From: Eucalyptus grandis
Taxonomy: Eukaryota; Streptophyta; Magnoliopsida; Myrtales; Myrtaceae
NCBI RefSeq assembly: GCF_016545825.1
Contig: NC_052614.1
Location: 62,603,034-62,667,033 of the forward strand
Reading direction: 5' to 3'
DNA: 64,000 nucleotides
Positions 21,593 through 33,281 of this stretch are shown in pieces (position 1 is the first letter of the stretch; each line of letters starts with the position of its first letter). Made by a program: the position numbers and the translations under genes. The notes under the pieces are model-generated. The model was not told where the DNA came from. It searched no databases and was given only the letters and a program-made list of their open reading frames with translations.

Positions 21593-22743
21593 GTGATTGG
21601 TTCGGGATCTTTGGGTCCTTCATCAGATTCGGTCAACATGGTTAAAACATTAGGTGCCACTCTTTTAATCCAATCTAGTACTCAATTCGTCATAGATTCA
21701 GGAGCTACCGATCACATGTGCAACTCGACCAATTTACTTTTTAATGTCTCCTCTAGTGCCTCATATCGACCTATTACTGTGGCTAACGGAATGCAGGTTC
21801 CAATGCAAAGAGCAGGACAACTTAAGTTGTTCTCACAGAAATTTGATGTTTTGGTTGTGCCTGATTTGTCTTCTAATTTACTTTCTGTGAGCAAGTGCAC
21901 TAAAGAATTAAATTGCAATGTTTCTTCTCTCCTTCAAAGGTGTTGTTTCAAGATTGCAGTATCAAGAAGATGATTGGTGAAGGACGGCTACACAATGGCC
22001 TCTATGTCCTTGACTATCATACGAATGCCTTGGTGGCAAGGAAGAATGCGATAGATGCTTCAAGACTTTGGCACATGCGCATGGGTCATCCTTCTGACCG
22101 TGTGTTGCAAGCTATTGATAAAACTTTATTTCATAATTGCAATACTTGTGACTCTTGTCATTACGCTAAACAACATAGATTACCTTTTCCTCAAGGCTCT
22201 AATTTAGCTTTTGAAGTGTTTGATCTTGTACATTCGGATGTTTGGAGTGCTCCAATTGATTCAAGAGATGGTTTTAAGTATTTTGTTTCTTTTATTGATG
22301 AAAAATCGCGAGCTACTTGGCTATACCTTCTCAAAGCTAAAAGTGATGTGGTCACTATTTTTCAGGAATTTTGTAGAATGATTCGAAATCAATTCAAAAC
22401 ATGCATAAAGGTCTTATGCACTGATAATGGTACAGAATATTCCAATCAGATCTTCCAATCTTATTTGAGCAGCTTGGGCATTATTAATCAAACTTCATGT
22501 GTAGATACATCTCAACAGAATGGGGTGGCAAAACGAAAGAATCGACACTTTCTTGAGGTGACTCGAGCTTTATTATTTTCTGGAGGCATGCCGAAGACTT
22601 ATTGGAGCGATGTTGTTTTAACTAGCTGTTATCTTATTAATCAACTGCCTAGTCGTGTTCTGGGTTACAAGACGCCTATGGAAATTCTTTATGAGCACAA
22701 ACTTAATATCTTGCATTTAAGAGTTTTTGGGTGTGTATGTTAG
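21593..22743 (+). pseudogene. Copia protease and integrase
   Basis: The protease active site DSGATDHMC lies at 21695-21721. A frameshift near 21900-21935 moves to the frame of 21913-22743, which carries the pre-integrase zinc finger (LWHMRMGHPSDRVL ... CDSCHYAKQH) and the integrase core. Catalytic Asp 1 is in DLVHSDVW and Asp 2 in LCTDNGTEY. The third catalytic residue, normally Glu in NGVAERK-type motifs, is Lys (codon AAA at 22531-22533). The ORF ends at a TAG at 22741-22743; the downstream SH3-like linker continues in other frames (about 22753-22880) and is interrupted by a T-rich tract near 22891. Confidence 0.9.
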
Positions 22744-23123
22744 GTGTACTCTTGAAGCTGTAGTAAGCTTGACCCTCATGCTAAGTGTGTGTTCATGGGC
22801 TATTCATCAACAAAAAAAGGATACAAGTGCTTTAATCCAACCACTAGGCGGATGTATATATAGCGTGATGTTACATTTGATGAATCTACTATGTTTTTTT
22901 TTTTTTTTTTTTCATTCCAGAGTCCAATTCGGGGGAGCACAATGAGTTGATAGTTGAATTAGCTCTTATTCCTATGGTTAATGAGTTGAACAATGGCCTT
23001 GGAATTGAAAGTAACCCACATAATGACCCCGAAGGAATAGATGAGACTGAAGAAATAATCAACAATGATAGCCCAGAATCAATGCCTACACCAAGGACAG
23101 CTTCGGATTAGACAGCTGCCGAA

Positions 23124-24751
23124 TTGATTCCTACTACTTCCGAACCTGTTCGGAGATTTACCCGTGTGTCTAGACCCTCAACACGACTTTGGGATTTCAC
23201 CACTTATCATACGGTACAATATCCCATCCAGAATCACATTGGCTATGAGAAGTTATCTTCTAGTTTTGTTGGTTTTTTATCTATTCTTAAAAAGACCATG
23301 GAACCTAATAGTTTTGAGGAGGCCAGCAAGCGGCCTATATGGGTTGAAGCCATGAAAGATGAGCTACGAGCACTTGATAGGAAAAATACTTGGGATGTAG
23401 TTTGCTTGCCTGATGGAAAGCACAATGTTGGGTGTCACTGGATTTATAAAGTTAAATATAATAGTGATGGCTCGGTAGAGAGGTACAAAGCTAAGTTGCT
23501 TGCTAAGGAATACACCAAGACTTATGGTATTGATTACAAGGAAACTTTTGCTGCTGTTGTAAAAATAAATACTGTCAGGGTTGTTATGTCAGTTTCAGTC
23601 AATTGCAGGTGGCCTCTATTTCAAATGGACGTGAAGAATGCATTCATTCATGGTGATCTCGAAGAGGAAGTTTACATGGATCTTCTGCCTGGGCACCGCT
23701 TACAAAGAGAAGAATGGATGGTCTGTAGACTCAAGAAGTCTATATATGGACTCAAACAATCCCCCGAGCTTGGTATGGAAAACTTACCATCTCTCTTCTT
23801 AAGTTTGGATATCATCGAGAAGCGGCAGATTCCTCTATGTTTACCAAAGGTAATGAAAACGGTCTTGTGGTACTACTTGTATATGTCAACGATATTGTCA
23901 TCACTGGGAGTAATTAGTCAGGGATTGATGTGCTCAAAACTCAGTTGCGCCAGGAGTTTGATATTAAAGATCTTGGATAGCTTAAATATTTCTTGGGTAT
24001 TGAGGTGAGAAATTCTAGCAAAGGCTTGTTTCTTTCACAGCGAAAATATGTTTTGGATCTATTGAAGGAGACTGGCAAAATAGGTGCAAAACCAGCTAGT
24101 GTTCCTATGGACTATAGCAAGAAAATGGTTTCATATGACTTTCCTTTGCAAGATGTGGGTCGATTTCAAAGTTTTGTCGGCAAACTAATTTACTTAACTA
24201 TTACTAGACCTGATATTACTTATGCCATTAGTTTCGTGAGTCAATTCATGCAAAATCCTACACAATGACATATGTGTTTAGTTGATTATTTGCTGAGGTA
24301 CTTAAAGGCCACACCAGGGAGAGGTTTATTAGTGAAGAATAATGGTCACACAGAAATAGTTGGATATACCGATGCAGACTGGGCTGGAAGCCCTCATGAC
24401 CGAAAGTCCACCTCTGGATTCTGTATGTCCGTAGGAGGTAACATTGTCACATAGAAAAATAAAAAAAAATTATCCGTGGTTGCTCGATCAAGTGTTGAAG
24501 CAAAGTATCGGGCAATGGCATCTGCTACTAGTGAAATCGTTTGGCTACGATTGCTACTTCAAGAATTGGGTTGTAGGCCTTCAGATTCACCTACAAAATT
24601 ATTTTGTGACAACCAAGCTGCTACTCTCATCGCCTCGAACCCTGTGTTTCATGAAAAGACTAAACACATTGAGGTGGACTGCCATTTTGTACGGGAAAAG
24701 GTTCAAGACAAAACCATTGAGACAACTATATCCGGCGTGGAGAACAATTAG
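23124..24751 (+). pseudogene. Copia reverse transcriptase and RNase H
   Basis: 23124-23760 encodes the N-terminal RVT_2 region (WVEAMKDELRALDRKNTW, then FQMDVKNAFIHGDLEEEVYM). A frameshift near 23763 follows. The catalytic box reads YVND at 23882-23893 where YVDD is expected. 23993-24268 continues the fold, stopped by TGA at 24266-24268. RNase H follows (GYTDADWAGSPHDRKSTSG, 24361-24418), with a TAG at 24452-24454 in place of the expected Trp, then SSVEAKYRAMA and LFCDNQAA to 24751. All major domains are recognisable, none joined. Confidence 0.9.
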
Positions 24752-24837
24752 TGGATGTGTTTACCAAAGCTCTTCCTAAGGGGCCATTTCAAGAGATAGT
24801 GAGCAAGTTGACCTCCGATGATATCTTCGGTCCAACT

Positions 24838-24847
24838 TGAGGGGGAG
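24838..24847 (+). promoter_or_regulatory. Copia polypurine tract
   Basis: tgagggggag directly precedes the 3' LTR start at 24848, the expected position of the plus-strand primer. Confidence 0.8.
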
Positions 24848-25127
24848 TGTTGGCGTGATTGGTGTTGGCCCTTCTATTTGGGAAGAAATTATTTAGATTT
24901 GTTTTGCTATAGGAAGAAATTATGTAGATTCGTTTTTATTTATGTAATTTTGGGAATTGCCTTTTATTTATTTATTATTATTGTCTTCATTTCCTGTACT
25001 TCATCAATAAAATGGCAGTCCCTCTCTCAAAGGCAATATGATAAAAAGAAAACTTTGAGAGAGGATTACCCGAGGACGTAGGCACATTGTTGAACCTCGT
25101 TAAATCGTGTCTTCTTTAATTTCTTTA
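24848..25127 (+). repeat. Copia 3' LTR
   Basis: Starts TGTTGGCGTGATTGG and ends TTCTTTA, a C-to-T change of the canonical CA end. Followed directly by the GGGGG target duplication. Confidence 0.95.
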
Positions 25128-25179
25128 GGGGGTTAGGGGAGATAACTGTTGATTGGGGGGGGGGGGAACGTACCATCAA

Positions 25180-25340
25180 ACCAAATCATTTACCACCGCA
25201 CCTCCACTATCCGACACTCCATTAAACAATTTCCATGATCGCACGTTAACTTCATCCATAAGCGGTTGTAACTCTTCGGTTGTGTAGTGGACTCGACTTA
25301 TCTCCATAATTCCAGTCTCCACGGGTACATTTTAAATGAC
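25180..25340. repeat. Inverted fragment of the AAP-flank unit
   Basis: Reads as the reverse complement of about 12720-12890 (cgagtccattgcacaacta and ccggaattattgagat are recognisable in inverted, mutated form). It is probably part of the same inverted unit as 29480-30870. A run of 12-13 G precedes it near 25156. Confidence 0.6.
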
Positions 25341-26370
25341 TTGAAGGAATCGAAAAGAGACTTACTCCGACCGGATGCTTAGTAAAGAGACTTTATTTGA
25401 AGATAAATAGAAGCTACTCATATGATTCGACCTAGATAAAGAAGAATGACCAATTATTCTTCTTACAAATTTATTACTAATAAAAGATTGCTTGTTAAAT
25501 AATCCGTGATTAGACGTATATATCTTTACATGGTTGTACTTGCTTTTCTTTTTCCATTTATGAATCTCCCATACATATAACTTTTTAACGTGGGATCAAC
25601 GTATTGGGCAACATAAAATTAAATAAAATAAAACAAAAGTTTTCCATCGAATAATCCTTTTAAAAATCGGACATATATCAATAAAAATGGAGCTGATAAT
25701 CAAGCTTATGGAGTTGGCCCAAGAGATCATTGGTAACATCTTCTTAAGCTGATCAAAACGATGGCCACACATATCTCCTAGATAAGCAAAATGTGATCAT
25801 CCAAAAAAACATGCTGTGAAACTGCAAATTGATTGTTGCTGACAACACGATATAATTAAAACCGATCGATTTCGATCCTTATATTCTCTTTCGGATCTGA
25901 AAAAGGATTCTGGACAGATGCGCCTATAAATCTTGGGAAAACGAAGAACCCCACGACTGTCTAATCAAGCTTTGAACTCGGCCTGATTATGCCAATCATA
26001 AAACCGTATTAAGCTCCTGAAAATTAATTAAAGCAGGCAAAAGGAGAGAGAAAATCGAAGAGTGGAGGGAGGAGTTGACCCTCATCCGATTCTATGTCCA
26101 CAATAGCCGCCTCGTGGAGGGGAGTGGAGGAAATGATATTAAGCCTGATAAAAAGCCAACCCTTTTTCAAATTAAATTAATACAGGCTTGTGGAATTCTG
26201 GCTGTTATCTTGCTCTTCCGAGTGCTTATAACTCTTAAGCCTTCACTCCATTCAACCATCAATCTGCATCTTCATCTTCCTCGGCTTTGGTTCCCCCACA
26301 CTTATTTAAATTTACACAAATCTTGATCGTTGATCAGTCATCACTATATACCAATGACTGTGTCCATGCC
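25340..26370. other. Intergenic, nothing recognised
   Basis: AT-rich DNA without a supported gene. Short ORFs (for example 26075-26326) show no domain, no homologue that I recognise and no splice context. Confidence 0.6.
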
Positions 26371-26740
26371 TGGACAGGTCCTTAAGCTGTCCCGTTTATC
26401 GGAGTCAACCCCAAATGTAAAATGGGGTAATAATAAACCGCTGGGGGTAAAATTTAACCAAAATTGGAAAAATTCCCCCGGGCATGATCCTCGTGACGAG
26501 GCCGCTTGGCATGTCGCCAACATGGGGTAGGGTCCAGGACGCCTTACAAGAAAATGAAGGCAGCGGGTTGGACTTGGACAGGTCCTTAAATTGTCCCGTT
26601 TATCGGAGTCAACCCCAAACGGAAAAGTGGGTAATAATAAACCGCCGGGGGTAAAATTTAACCAAAATAGGGAAAAATTCCCTCGGGCCTGATCCTCGTG
26701 ATGAGGCCGCTTGGCATGTCACCAACACGGGGCAGGGTCA
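26371..26740. repeat. Tandem duplication, 204-bp period
   Basis: Two copies begin tggacaggtcctta at 26371 and 26575 and share cccgtttatcggagtcaac, aataataaaccgc and gaggccgcttggcatgtc. Divergence is roughly one base in ten. Confidence 0.85.
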
Positions 26741-27012
26741 TCAATGCGCATGGTAGTAGACAAAAAATTCCCGTAATTGGCTAATTGTCGATAGCCACAC
26801 CACATTTGATGCCAAGTTATATTTGCTCAGATCAGGATCATGTCGATTATAAAGATTTGGCTATTTTTTGGTATAAACACATACTCCCATTTTCGTTATT
26901 TTAAAAATTTGAAAGGCACGGATGATTACCTCTCAAAAGTTTGGATGGGTGCGTATTATATCTCGAATGCTTCACACTCCGCATTTTGACAACCACTTTA
27001 TCCTTGCCTTTG

Positions 27013-27875
27013 GGGAAAAGTACCAAAATAGTCCTAAATATTTTGTATTGGTACCAATTCAGTTCTAAACTTTTCAATTTGACCAATTTAGTCCTAAACA
27101 TTTTCACATTGGTACCAATTCAATCCATCTGGTTAATTTAAGCTGGAAATTGCTAATATATGGCCGCCGCCAGTCTTACGTGGCGCCACATGGAAAATTT
27201 TAATGATTTTTTATAATTTTTTTTCAGATTTTTTAAATTATTATTTTTATTATTTTCCTTTTTCTCTTTTCTCTTTTTATTTATTTTTCTTTTCTCCTTA
27301 CCCTTGGCCGGTGAGGGGCCTCGTGCCCTCGCGGCCACTGGCGAGGCGTCGGCCCCACCTAGATCCAAGTGAGGGTCGAAACCCTGCCCGTTGGGCCGAG
27401 GGCCTCGGCACCCGTCGACCACAGGCGAGGGCACGGCAGCCCTCGCTCGTGGCAAGCGAGGGCACGATGGCCCTCGTCTAGATCCGAGCAAGGGCATGTA
27501 CGTGCTCGGCGCTTCTCCTCGCAGCATCTCTTTCCGCTGCTCGCCGCTCGAAGACTCGCCCGCCCCCACAAGGGCCCTCGCCGGTGGTCGGCAAGGCGCG
27601 GGGACCCTCGCCCGACCAACCAATGGCCGGCGATGGTTGGCCGGCCGGCCGGTGACCTCGCTGGCCAAGGGTAAGGAGAAAAGATTTAAAAAAAAAAAAA
27701 AAAAAAAGAGACAAAAAAGGAGAAAAAGGAAAAAAATTAAAAAAATCTGAAAAAAATATAAATAATCATAAAAATTATCCACATGGCGCCCCGTAAGACT
27801 GCCGGCGCTTAAATCGCCGGAGGACTCGAATTGGTACCAATACAAAAGGTTTAAGACAATGTTGGTACTCTTCCC
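27013..27875. mobile_element. Mutator-like non-autonomous element with GC-rich core
   Basis: The left end GGGAAAAGTACC is the inverted complement of the right end (GGGAAGAGTACC when reversed). The similarity continues inward through ttttgtattggtaccaatt and beyond, giving TIRs of more than 100 bp. It is flanked by 9-bp duplications TTGCCTTTG (27004-27012) and TCGCCTTTG (27876-27884) with one mismatch, as expected for Mutator. The core 27300-27670 is GC-rich and bounded by A-rich and T-rich stretches that pair with each other. No transposase. Long ORFs over the core are compositional. Confidence 0.85.
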
Positions 27876-27995
27876 TCGCCTTTGTAACATCTTGACACAT
27901 CATCCTCTGATCAATAGGTTTTGCGAACCATTACCATTAGTCATTGCTTCTTTTGGAATGGTATAGAGACTTGACAAGATTTCATTTTCATTCAA

Positions 27996-28036
27996 CTTCA
28001 TCTTCATCTTCGTCTTCGTCTTCGTCTTCGTCTTCA
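27996..28036. repeat. Hexanucleotide microsatellite (TCTTCG/TCTTCA)
   Basis: About six to seven copies of TCTTC(A/G), which in one frame reads as a serine run. No gene around it was recognised. Confidence 0.85.
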
Positions 28037-28513
28037 ATTTTGATCAAGCTACTCCTCGTTCCAGTTTCTTTTTTCTTGGAATTCTCCATTATACTTCAAC
28101 CCAGTGCTTCAATTAAATCCCAAAGCTCCTGAATATTCGGCTTCCGCATATCTTTCCCGCTTTGACAAATGATAACTATATGTTCCAGCCACACGACGAC
28201 TCTATGGAATAATCCTGATCAAGTAACTCTGGGTCCCTGTTTTATACGAGATCCATCAGATCGTATCCCTCCAACTTTAAAGGGTTGATTTCCGCGGCTT
28301 GTTAGAGAAAAGCTTCCTATCCATGAAATTTCCATGATAGAGTGTGTATGATTGCCCAAATCTAGTTAATTTAGGGCTTTTCCTTGCCTTTGACCTTAAA
28401 TTTTACCGATGGTGCTTGAGACTAAATTCTATATCTGTTCTGTCTGAGAAAAAAAAAAAACCAAAATCGAGAAAGCTTTTCAATTATGATAGTGACCTTG
28501 GCGGGCGGCGCAT

Positions 28514-28605
28514 GATAGCCTTGGGTCGTGTCACTATCATCCTTGCCGCATTATATGTGGATAGCCTTGGGTCGCGTCACTATCATCCTTGCCGCATTAT
28601 ACGAA
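28514..28605. repeat. 46-bp tandem duplication
   Basis: gatagccttgggtcg begins at 28514 and 28560. The two 46-bp copies differ at a few positions. Confidence 0.85.
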
Positions 28606-29037
28606 TAATCCACATTCATGCATCTGTGTCGATGCATGAAAATGTGTCCGGCATTTTCTTTGGCCCTTTCCGGGTTCTTCAGGCTTGGATTGCTCTGTAT
28701 TTTCCTGCCCCTTTTTCCTGACAGAGGGCGTAAATTAACCTAGTCTAGGGAAGTAGAACTCCGGACTCATCTCCCCGATTTGGTGGGTTTTCGTTTGCAA
28801 AGTCAGCCTCTTAGTATCCCGCCGATGACATTAACATATGTCCCTTCACTATGTCAATTTCCCTTTCTCTTTTTCCATTTGGACTTCCAAATGGAGCCTA
28901 CAAACTCTAATTAAGTGTGCTCATCCCAGGAAAATTGTCTAAAAAAATCCTAAATATATTACATTTTTGCTTTCAATATTGACAATTCAGCTTTAAACAT
29001 TTTTACTTCTTTTCAACTGAGAAAGGGAGAGTCCAAT

Positions 29038-29400
29038 CCAATCTATGACGTGGGTTCATCTCCTCCTTGAATCGTGAGTCCATCATCAACATATCCTCCT
29101 TAAAGTTAGCCTAATAAAACATTACATTGATGTCATATTTGCTCGCAATTTGAAGTCGGAAACCAACATTATTAGGCTATGCTTTCTCCGGAAAAAGATG
29201 AAGACGGAAAACTTCACTCCAATCTACGTTGTAGGTTCATCTCCTCCTTGAATCACGAATCCATCATCGACATCTCCTCCTTTAATTTAGCCTAATGAAA
29301 TATTATATTCAGAGTTGCTCACAATATAAAGGTGGAGGTCAACATTAGGTCATGCTTACTCGTAAAACGTGAGAGGGAAACTTCAATCCAATCTACGTTG
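29038..29400. repeat. Satellite-like tandem repeat, about 170-181 bp
   Basis: ccaatcta(c/t)g starts at 29038, 29219 and 29388 (periods 181 and 169). The first two units share ggttcatctcctccttgaatc and a gcctaat(a/g)aaa(a/c)attaca-like stretch. The third is cut short after about 15 bases. Confidence 0.7.
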
Positions 29401-29479
29401 CGTGTTCGGAGCGCACGGAATCTTCAACCCTTCTTTTTTCCGATAGAGAAAGTCAAAAAATGTCATCATCAATGGTAGG

Positions 29480-30870
29480 AAATGTGATAATCAATTTACT
29501 CCTCCTGGTGGCCAGCCTCTAGGTGCAGCGTTACCTTGTGGTGGTGACAGATTATGGGGACAAGGCGGAGGGCCTTTAATTTACTTAGTATCAGTTTTGA
29601 CAAGAGGGAGAAAAAATTAATTTCTCATTTATCTTAGCAATAACATCTTAAAAAATATCAAATGAAAGGAAAGAAACATTTCTTGCGAGAACTTATTAAT
29701 TACATTATTAAATGAATGTATTGTCTGGTAATTTGGTGATATTTCATTTTTGTTTGTGGGGTGAAATCGAAACCCCGGTAGGGTAGCTTCATCGTCCGGC
29801 CTTGCGATCGCTGCATGTGGGGATGTCGTGCCCTCTTTCGCCCTATGGTTGATATCTCTCTTTTATCAGGGGAGAGATCACCATTTGGGGTGCACTTCTG
29901 AAGATTAGGGGAAGCTTCTTGATAAAGTAAGCGATCAGTTCAAAGTCCAAAGTCCAAAGTCCAAAGTTCAAAGTCCAAAGTCGAGAGGTTTGCCTATTGG
30001 CTTATATCGGCTAATATCGAACCAGGTACAGAGGGGTGAGAAAGAGACTCTCGATTTTAAAGTCAATGTGGCAACCATAGATGACTTTTTTAAAAGCCCC
30101 TAGATGCTGAAGCTGAAGTGTTTTGTCCTATCTCCCGTGTGCACTTCAAAACACGCGCAAAATGGTAGCGACACCATAGAATAAACGAAGCCACCAATGA
30201 TGGCAAGAGTGGACCCGACATGGGAGAAAATTCATTGGTTTTCATATATAAAAAAAAAGGGGGAAGAGAATTTGTTCCTTTAATGGGAAAAAAAGGCATG
30301 TCAGCAGTCATCTAATGATGACGATGGTATCACCCAGAGATGTAAGTTTCTAGCAAAATCAAGTTTAATTAGGTATGAAAGCGAGCTAAAGAATGACAAA
30401 GCTTGATTGCAGCTTTTCCTTTCAAAAGATGGTTGGTGATTTGATCACTCTTTTCGAAAGGACAAAGACTATCATGTGTCGTTGTTCGTCTGACTACATT
30501 ACTTCGGCTGCATTAGATTAATGCCAAAAAATTATGCCAGCGTCATTATTCTCTAGGCGACGAGGAGACTAAGCCCATGTGATCAATCCATCCTCCCGAT
30601 GAAATTCCTTTCACCAAAAGATAATATTTGATTTTCTATCAAATCGTGTTCTGTGGCAATTCGGATAGAAAGTGGCACGTGTGACCAAGAACCATAACTA
30701 ATTACTCTAGAAGAAGGCAAATGCAAGAACCGGAAAGTTAAAATGCAGGAACTAGAAAATTAAGTCGACAAATTAAAAGACACATAATTCGTACTGATGA
30801 TCTTGTATCCCTTGTACAAATAATTCAACATGGCTTATATAACCCTATTGTAAGACGTAAACTCTCCTAA
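29480..30870. repeat. Inverted copy of the AAP-flank unit
   Basis: Reverse complement, with divergence, of about 12950-14110 and of the matching parts of the other units. Examples: gcccatgtgatcaatccatcc at 30573 versus its complement near 13188, and the gaatgtattgtctggtaattt region at 29715 versus its complement near 13970. It is interrupted at about 30100-30545 by the segment shared with 19590-19990. No coding content. Confidence 0.7.
29941..29982. repeat. Heptamer array (caaagtc)n
   Basis: Six units of caaagtc or caaagtt in a row, expanded from a motif that occurs once in the corresponding place of the other repeat units (ttgactttgaactt in the opposite orientation). Confidence 0.8.
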
Positions 30871-32460
30871 GCGGTTGGAATTCAACTGAAAGGTTACAAA
30901 CCGCAACTCCGCAATCTTAGGCTCCATGGACAATTGCAATCTTAGGCTCCATGGACAAATTCAATGATCACGCATTAATTTTATCCACCTTTGGTGGTGA
31001 AAACAAATAACACATTTCCACAATGTTGGCATACAAAACTTGATTCAGTTTTCAAATAATATGTCAGTGAAATCTTCATCTTTGTGGTCTTGGGTTCAAA
31101 TTTGATTGGAAGTGCTCCAGAAGTAAAATCCTGAGTGCAGTAGGCCGATGTCTGGGAGTGCCTCCTTTAATATCACTTGAAGTGGTGGATCAACTGAAAT
31201 GCATATAAATTGGCTAGGACACAAATTTAACGCTAAAATCGAAAAAGAAAACTAAAAGAAGAAGCTTCAACTACATTTTTGTTTTTGTTTTTTTTTCTTG
31301 ACGTGTGGAGGCGACAACGTGAAGAAATATGAAAGATGGTAACAAAAACTGATTTGGAAAAGTTTACGAAATTGTAAAAAAAATTACAAAGATTGGAGTA
31401 CGTTACAATATGGATTTGGAAGTTGGTTTCAAGTGCCAGGCCTTTCTGTAAACAGAGCACCAGGGCCACCGGCCCATTCAAGTGAGACCGATAGCACTTT
31501 GCCTAAGTCCATGAATCAAACGGAACCATATAGCATCGGCAAAACAGGAAAATCAATGCCAGTTCTTCATTAGATGGTTGTGTTAATTGATCTCACGTGT
31601 ACCGCAATACAGTTGACAGAGTCTCGAGATAAAATTAGGCTATACAGAATGACTTGAAGTTCGTGGCAGCAGCCGAGCATAATAGTAAGAACTCAACTTC
31701 AGCGAGGAATAAAAGTTGAAATTTGAGTTGGCAGGAATTGAACTTGCAGCTCTTTGAGTAGTATGAACTTCAGTTGATGTTTGACATCACAAGTTCAGAT
31801 ATGTAGGATAATAATTACCTTTTCATGCTGATGTATTTTAACCTCATCCTGGATATCAAAAACCCCAAATTATGCCTACTGTTATTCATTTTGCCTTAAA
31901 CTCATTATTTTTATTTTATTTAAGCCACATGGGTGCCAATTCAATACTGTTTGCTTTCCAGCGTCCATGTAATTAGATTTTTTAATAGTTTTCAGTAACA
32001 AAATTTTAGTGGGAGTAAATATATTACATAAATATATGCTTGAGATTTTTGTTATCAGTGAACATGGTATAGGACAATTGTCAAAAAAAAAAAAAAAAAA
32101 ACATGGTATAGGACAACAAAAGCTGCAACTGTGACTGCAAAATTATTGGGATGGTTCTTTTGTTCTTTTTTACACTTCTATAAAAATTTGATGATTTAGT
32201 AGAATAGTTTAGATCTAATTTCACTTTTCTTTTTCTTGGTAAATAATTTAACTTTCCTTTGGCACAAGTGAAATGATGCTTAACATTTCGACCAGTAGTT
32301 GGATGATATGCAAGGACAATAATTCATTCAACAGAGTACTATTTAGCTCGTGACAGTAATTAGTTATATCTATCAAATCACACGATTGCTTCAACTACTA
32401 TATAAGATATCATTCAACATAGCATTATTTTGCTTTCGAACAAAAAAGAAATAATACTAT
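30870..32460. other. Intergenic, nothing recognised apart from a poly(A) scar
   Basis: AT-rich. A minus-strand ORF at 31233-31481 has no recognisable domain. The only structured item is the poly(A) tract between direct repeats at 32061-32115. Confidence 0.55.
32061..32115. mobile_element. Poly(A) tract between 16-bp direct repeats (possible retroposition scar)
   Basis: aacatggtataggaca occurs at 32061-32076 and 32100-32115. Between them is attgtc followed by about 17 A. A poly(A) tail flanked by a perfect long target duplication is the signature of LINE-driven insertion, here with almost no payload. Confidence 0.5.
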
Positions 32461-32463
32461 TTT

Positions 32464-32963
32464 GAGAAAATATTTCTAAAAATCCTAAATGTATTACACT
32501 TTTTTTAATTTAGTCATAAACATTTTAATTTTACTAATTGAGTTCTTAATATTTTCATAGTTTGCTAGTTGAGTCCATCTAGCTAATTTTAGCTAATTGA
32601 GTTCTTCTTCTTTCTTTCTTTTTTCATTTTTTTCCAAGCCCAGCGAGGGTCGCATGGCCAACCCTCGCTGTGAAGCCCTCATCAAACTTGGAGAAAATAA
32701 AAAGGGAAAAGAAAGAAGAAAATAAAAAATAATAATAAAAAGAAATTCAATATTTTAAAAAATTATAAAAAAATTATTAACACATCGTGGGTTGTCCAAT
32801 GAGACATCATAAGCATCCACATTAGTGATTTCTAGTTAAAATTGACTACATGAGCTTAATTGACAATACTTGAAAATGGTTAAAACTCGTTTAACATAAA
32901 TGAAAGGTTCACAATTGAATGATAAAAGAGTAACATGTTTATGACTTTTTGGATAGTTTTCCC
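32464..32963. mobile_element. Mutator-like MITE, 500 bp
   Basis: Starts GAGAAAATATTTCTAAAAATCC and ends with a near inverted complement (GGATAGTTTTCCC). Flanked by 9-bp duplications TACTATTTT (32455-32463) and TACTACTTT (32964-32972) with one mismatch. A short GC-rich palindromic patch (cgagggtcgcatggccaaccctcg, 32644-32667) sits in the middle. A related left arm only is visible near 28930-29010. No coding capacity. Confidence 0.75.
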
Positions 32964-33281
32964 TACTACTTTGCTAGTTAGTAGGTGAGAAAATTTTGAA
33001 GGAAGAGAAGGCAACTTTGGTGTTATTGATTAAAAGGGTCATTTATGTAGTGCATATATTGTGTCGGTTCTAGGTATTTCTAATAGATAATAAGAGGCTA
33101 AAAGATTTTCAGATCATTGGCATTCACTTCCCAGTAAGTTCTACAAGGATCAACTGTCAAGTCCCCAATAGGAATACTCAAGTGACGTCACAAGCTAACT
33201 AGTAGTCTTATGAAATTACTCAAGGAGACTTCAGTACCATCTCTTATTTACTAGTCACAGCCACAAAACTCGGCTCCTATC

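Larger units (their letters stand above)
20265..25127 (+). mobile_element. Full-length Ty1/copia retrotransposon, inactive
   Basis: 281-bp and 280-bp LTRs (20265-20545, 24848-25127) flank gag, protease, integrase, reverse transcriptase and RNase H in Copia order. A 5-bp target duplication GGGGG lies at 20260-20264 and 25128-25132. The 5' LTR ends in CA but the 3' LTR ends in TA. The coding region is broken into at least seven frames, and at least two catalytic residues are changed (integrase Glu to Lys, RT YVDD-type motif to YVND). It is fixed and non-autonomous. Confidence 0.95.

Noticed and set aside
27153..27890. 245-codon minus-strand ORF and overlapping plus-strand ORFs
   Set aside because: They span the whole Mutator-like element including its non-coding arms; composition-driven, no domain.
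29941..29982. Interstitial telomeric repeat
   Set aside because: The unit is caaagtc, not the plant telomere unit ccctaaa. It is a local expansion of a motif in the repeat unit.
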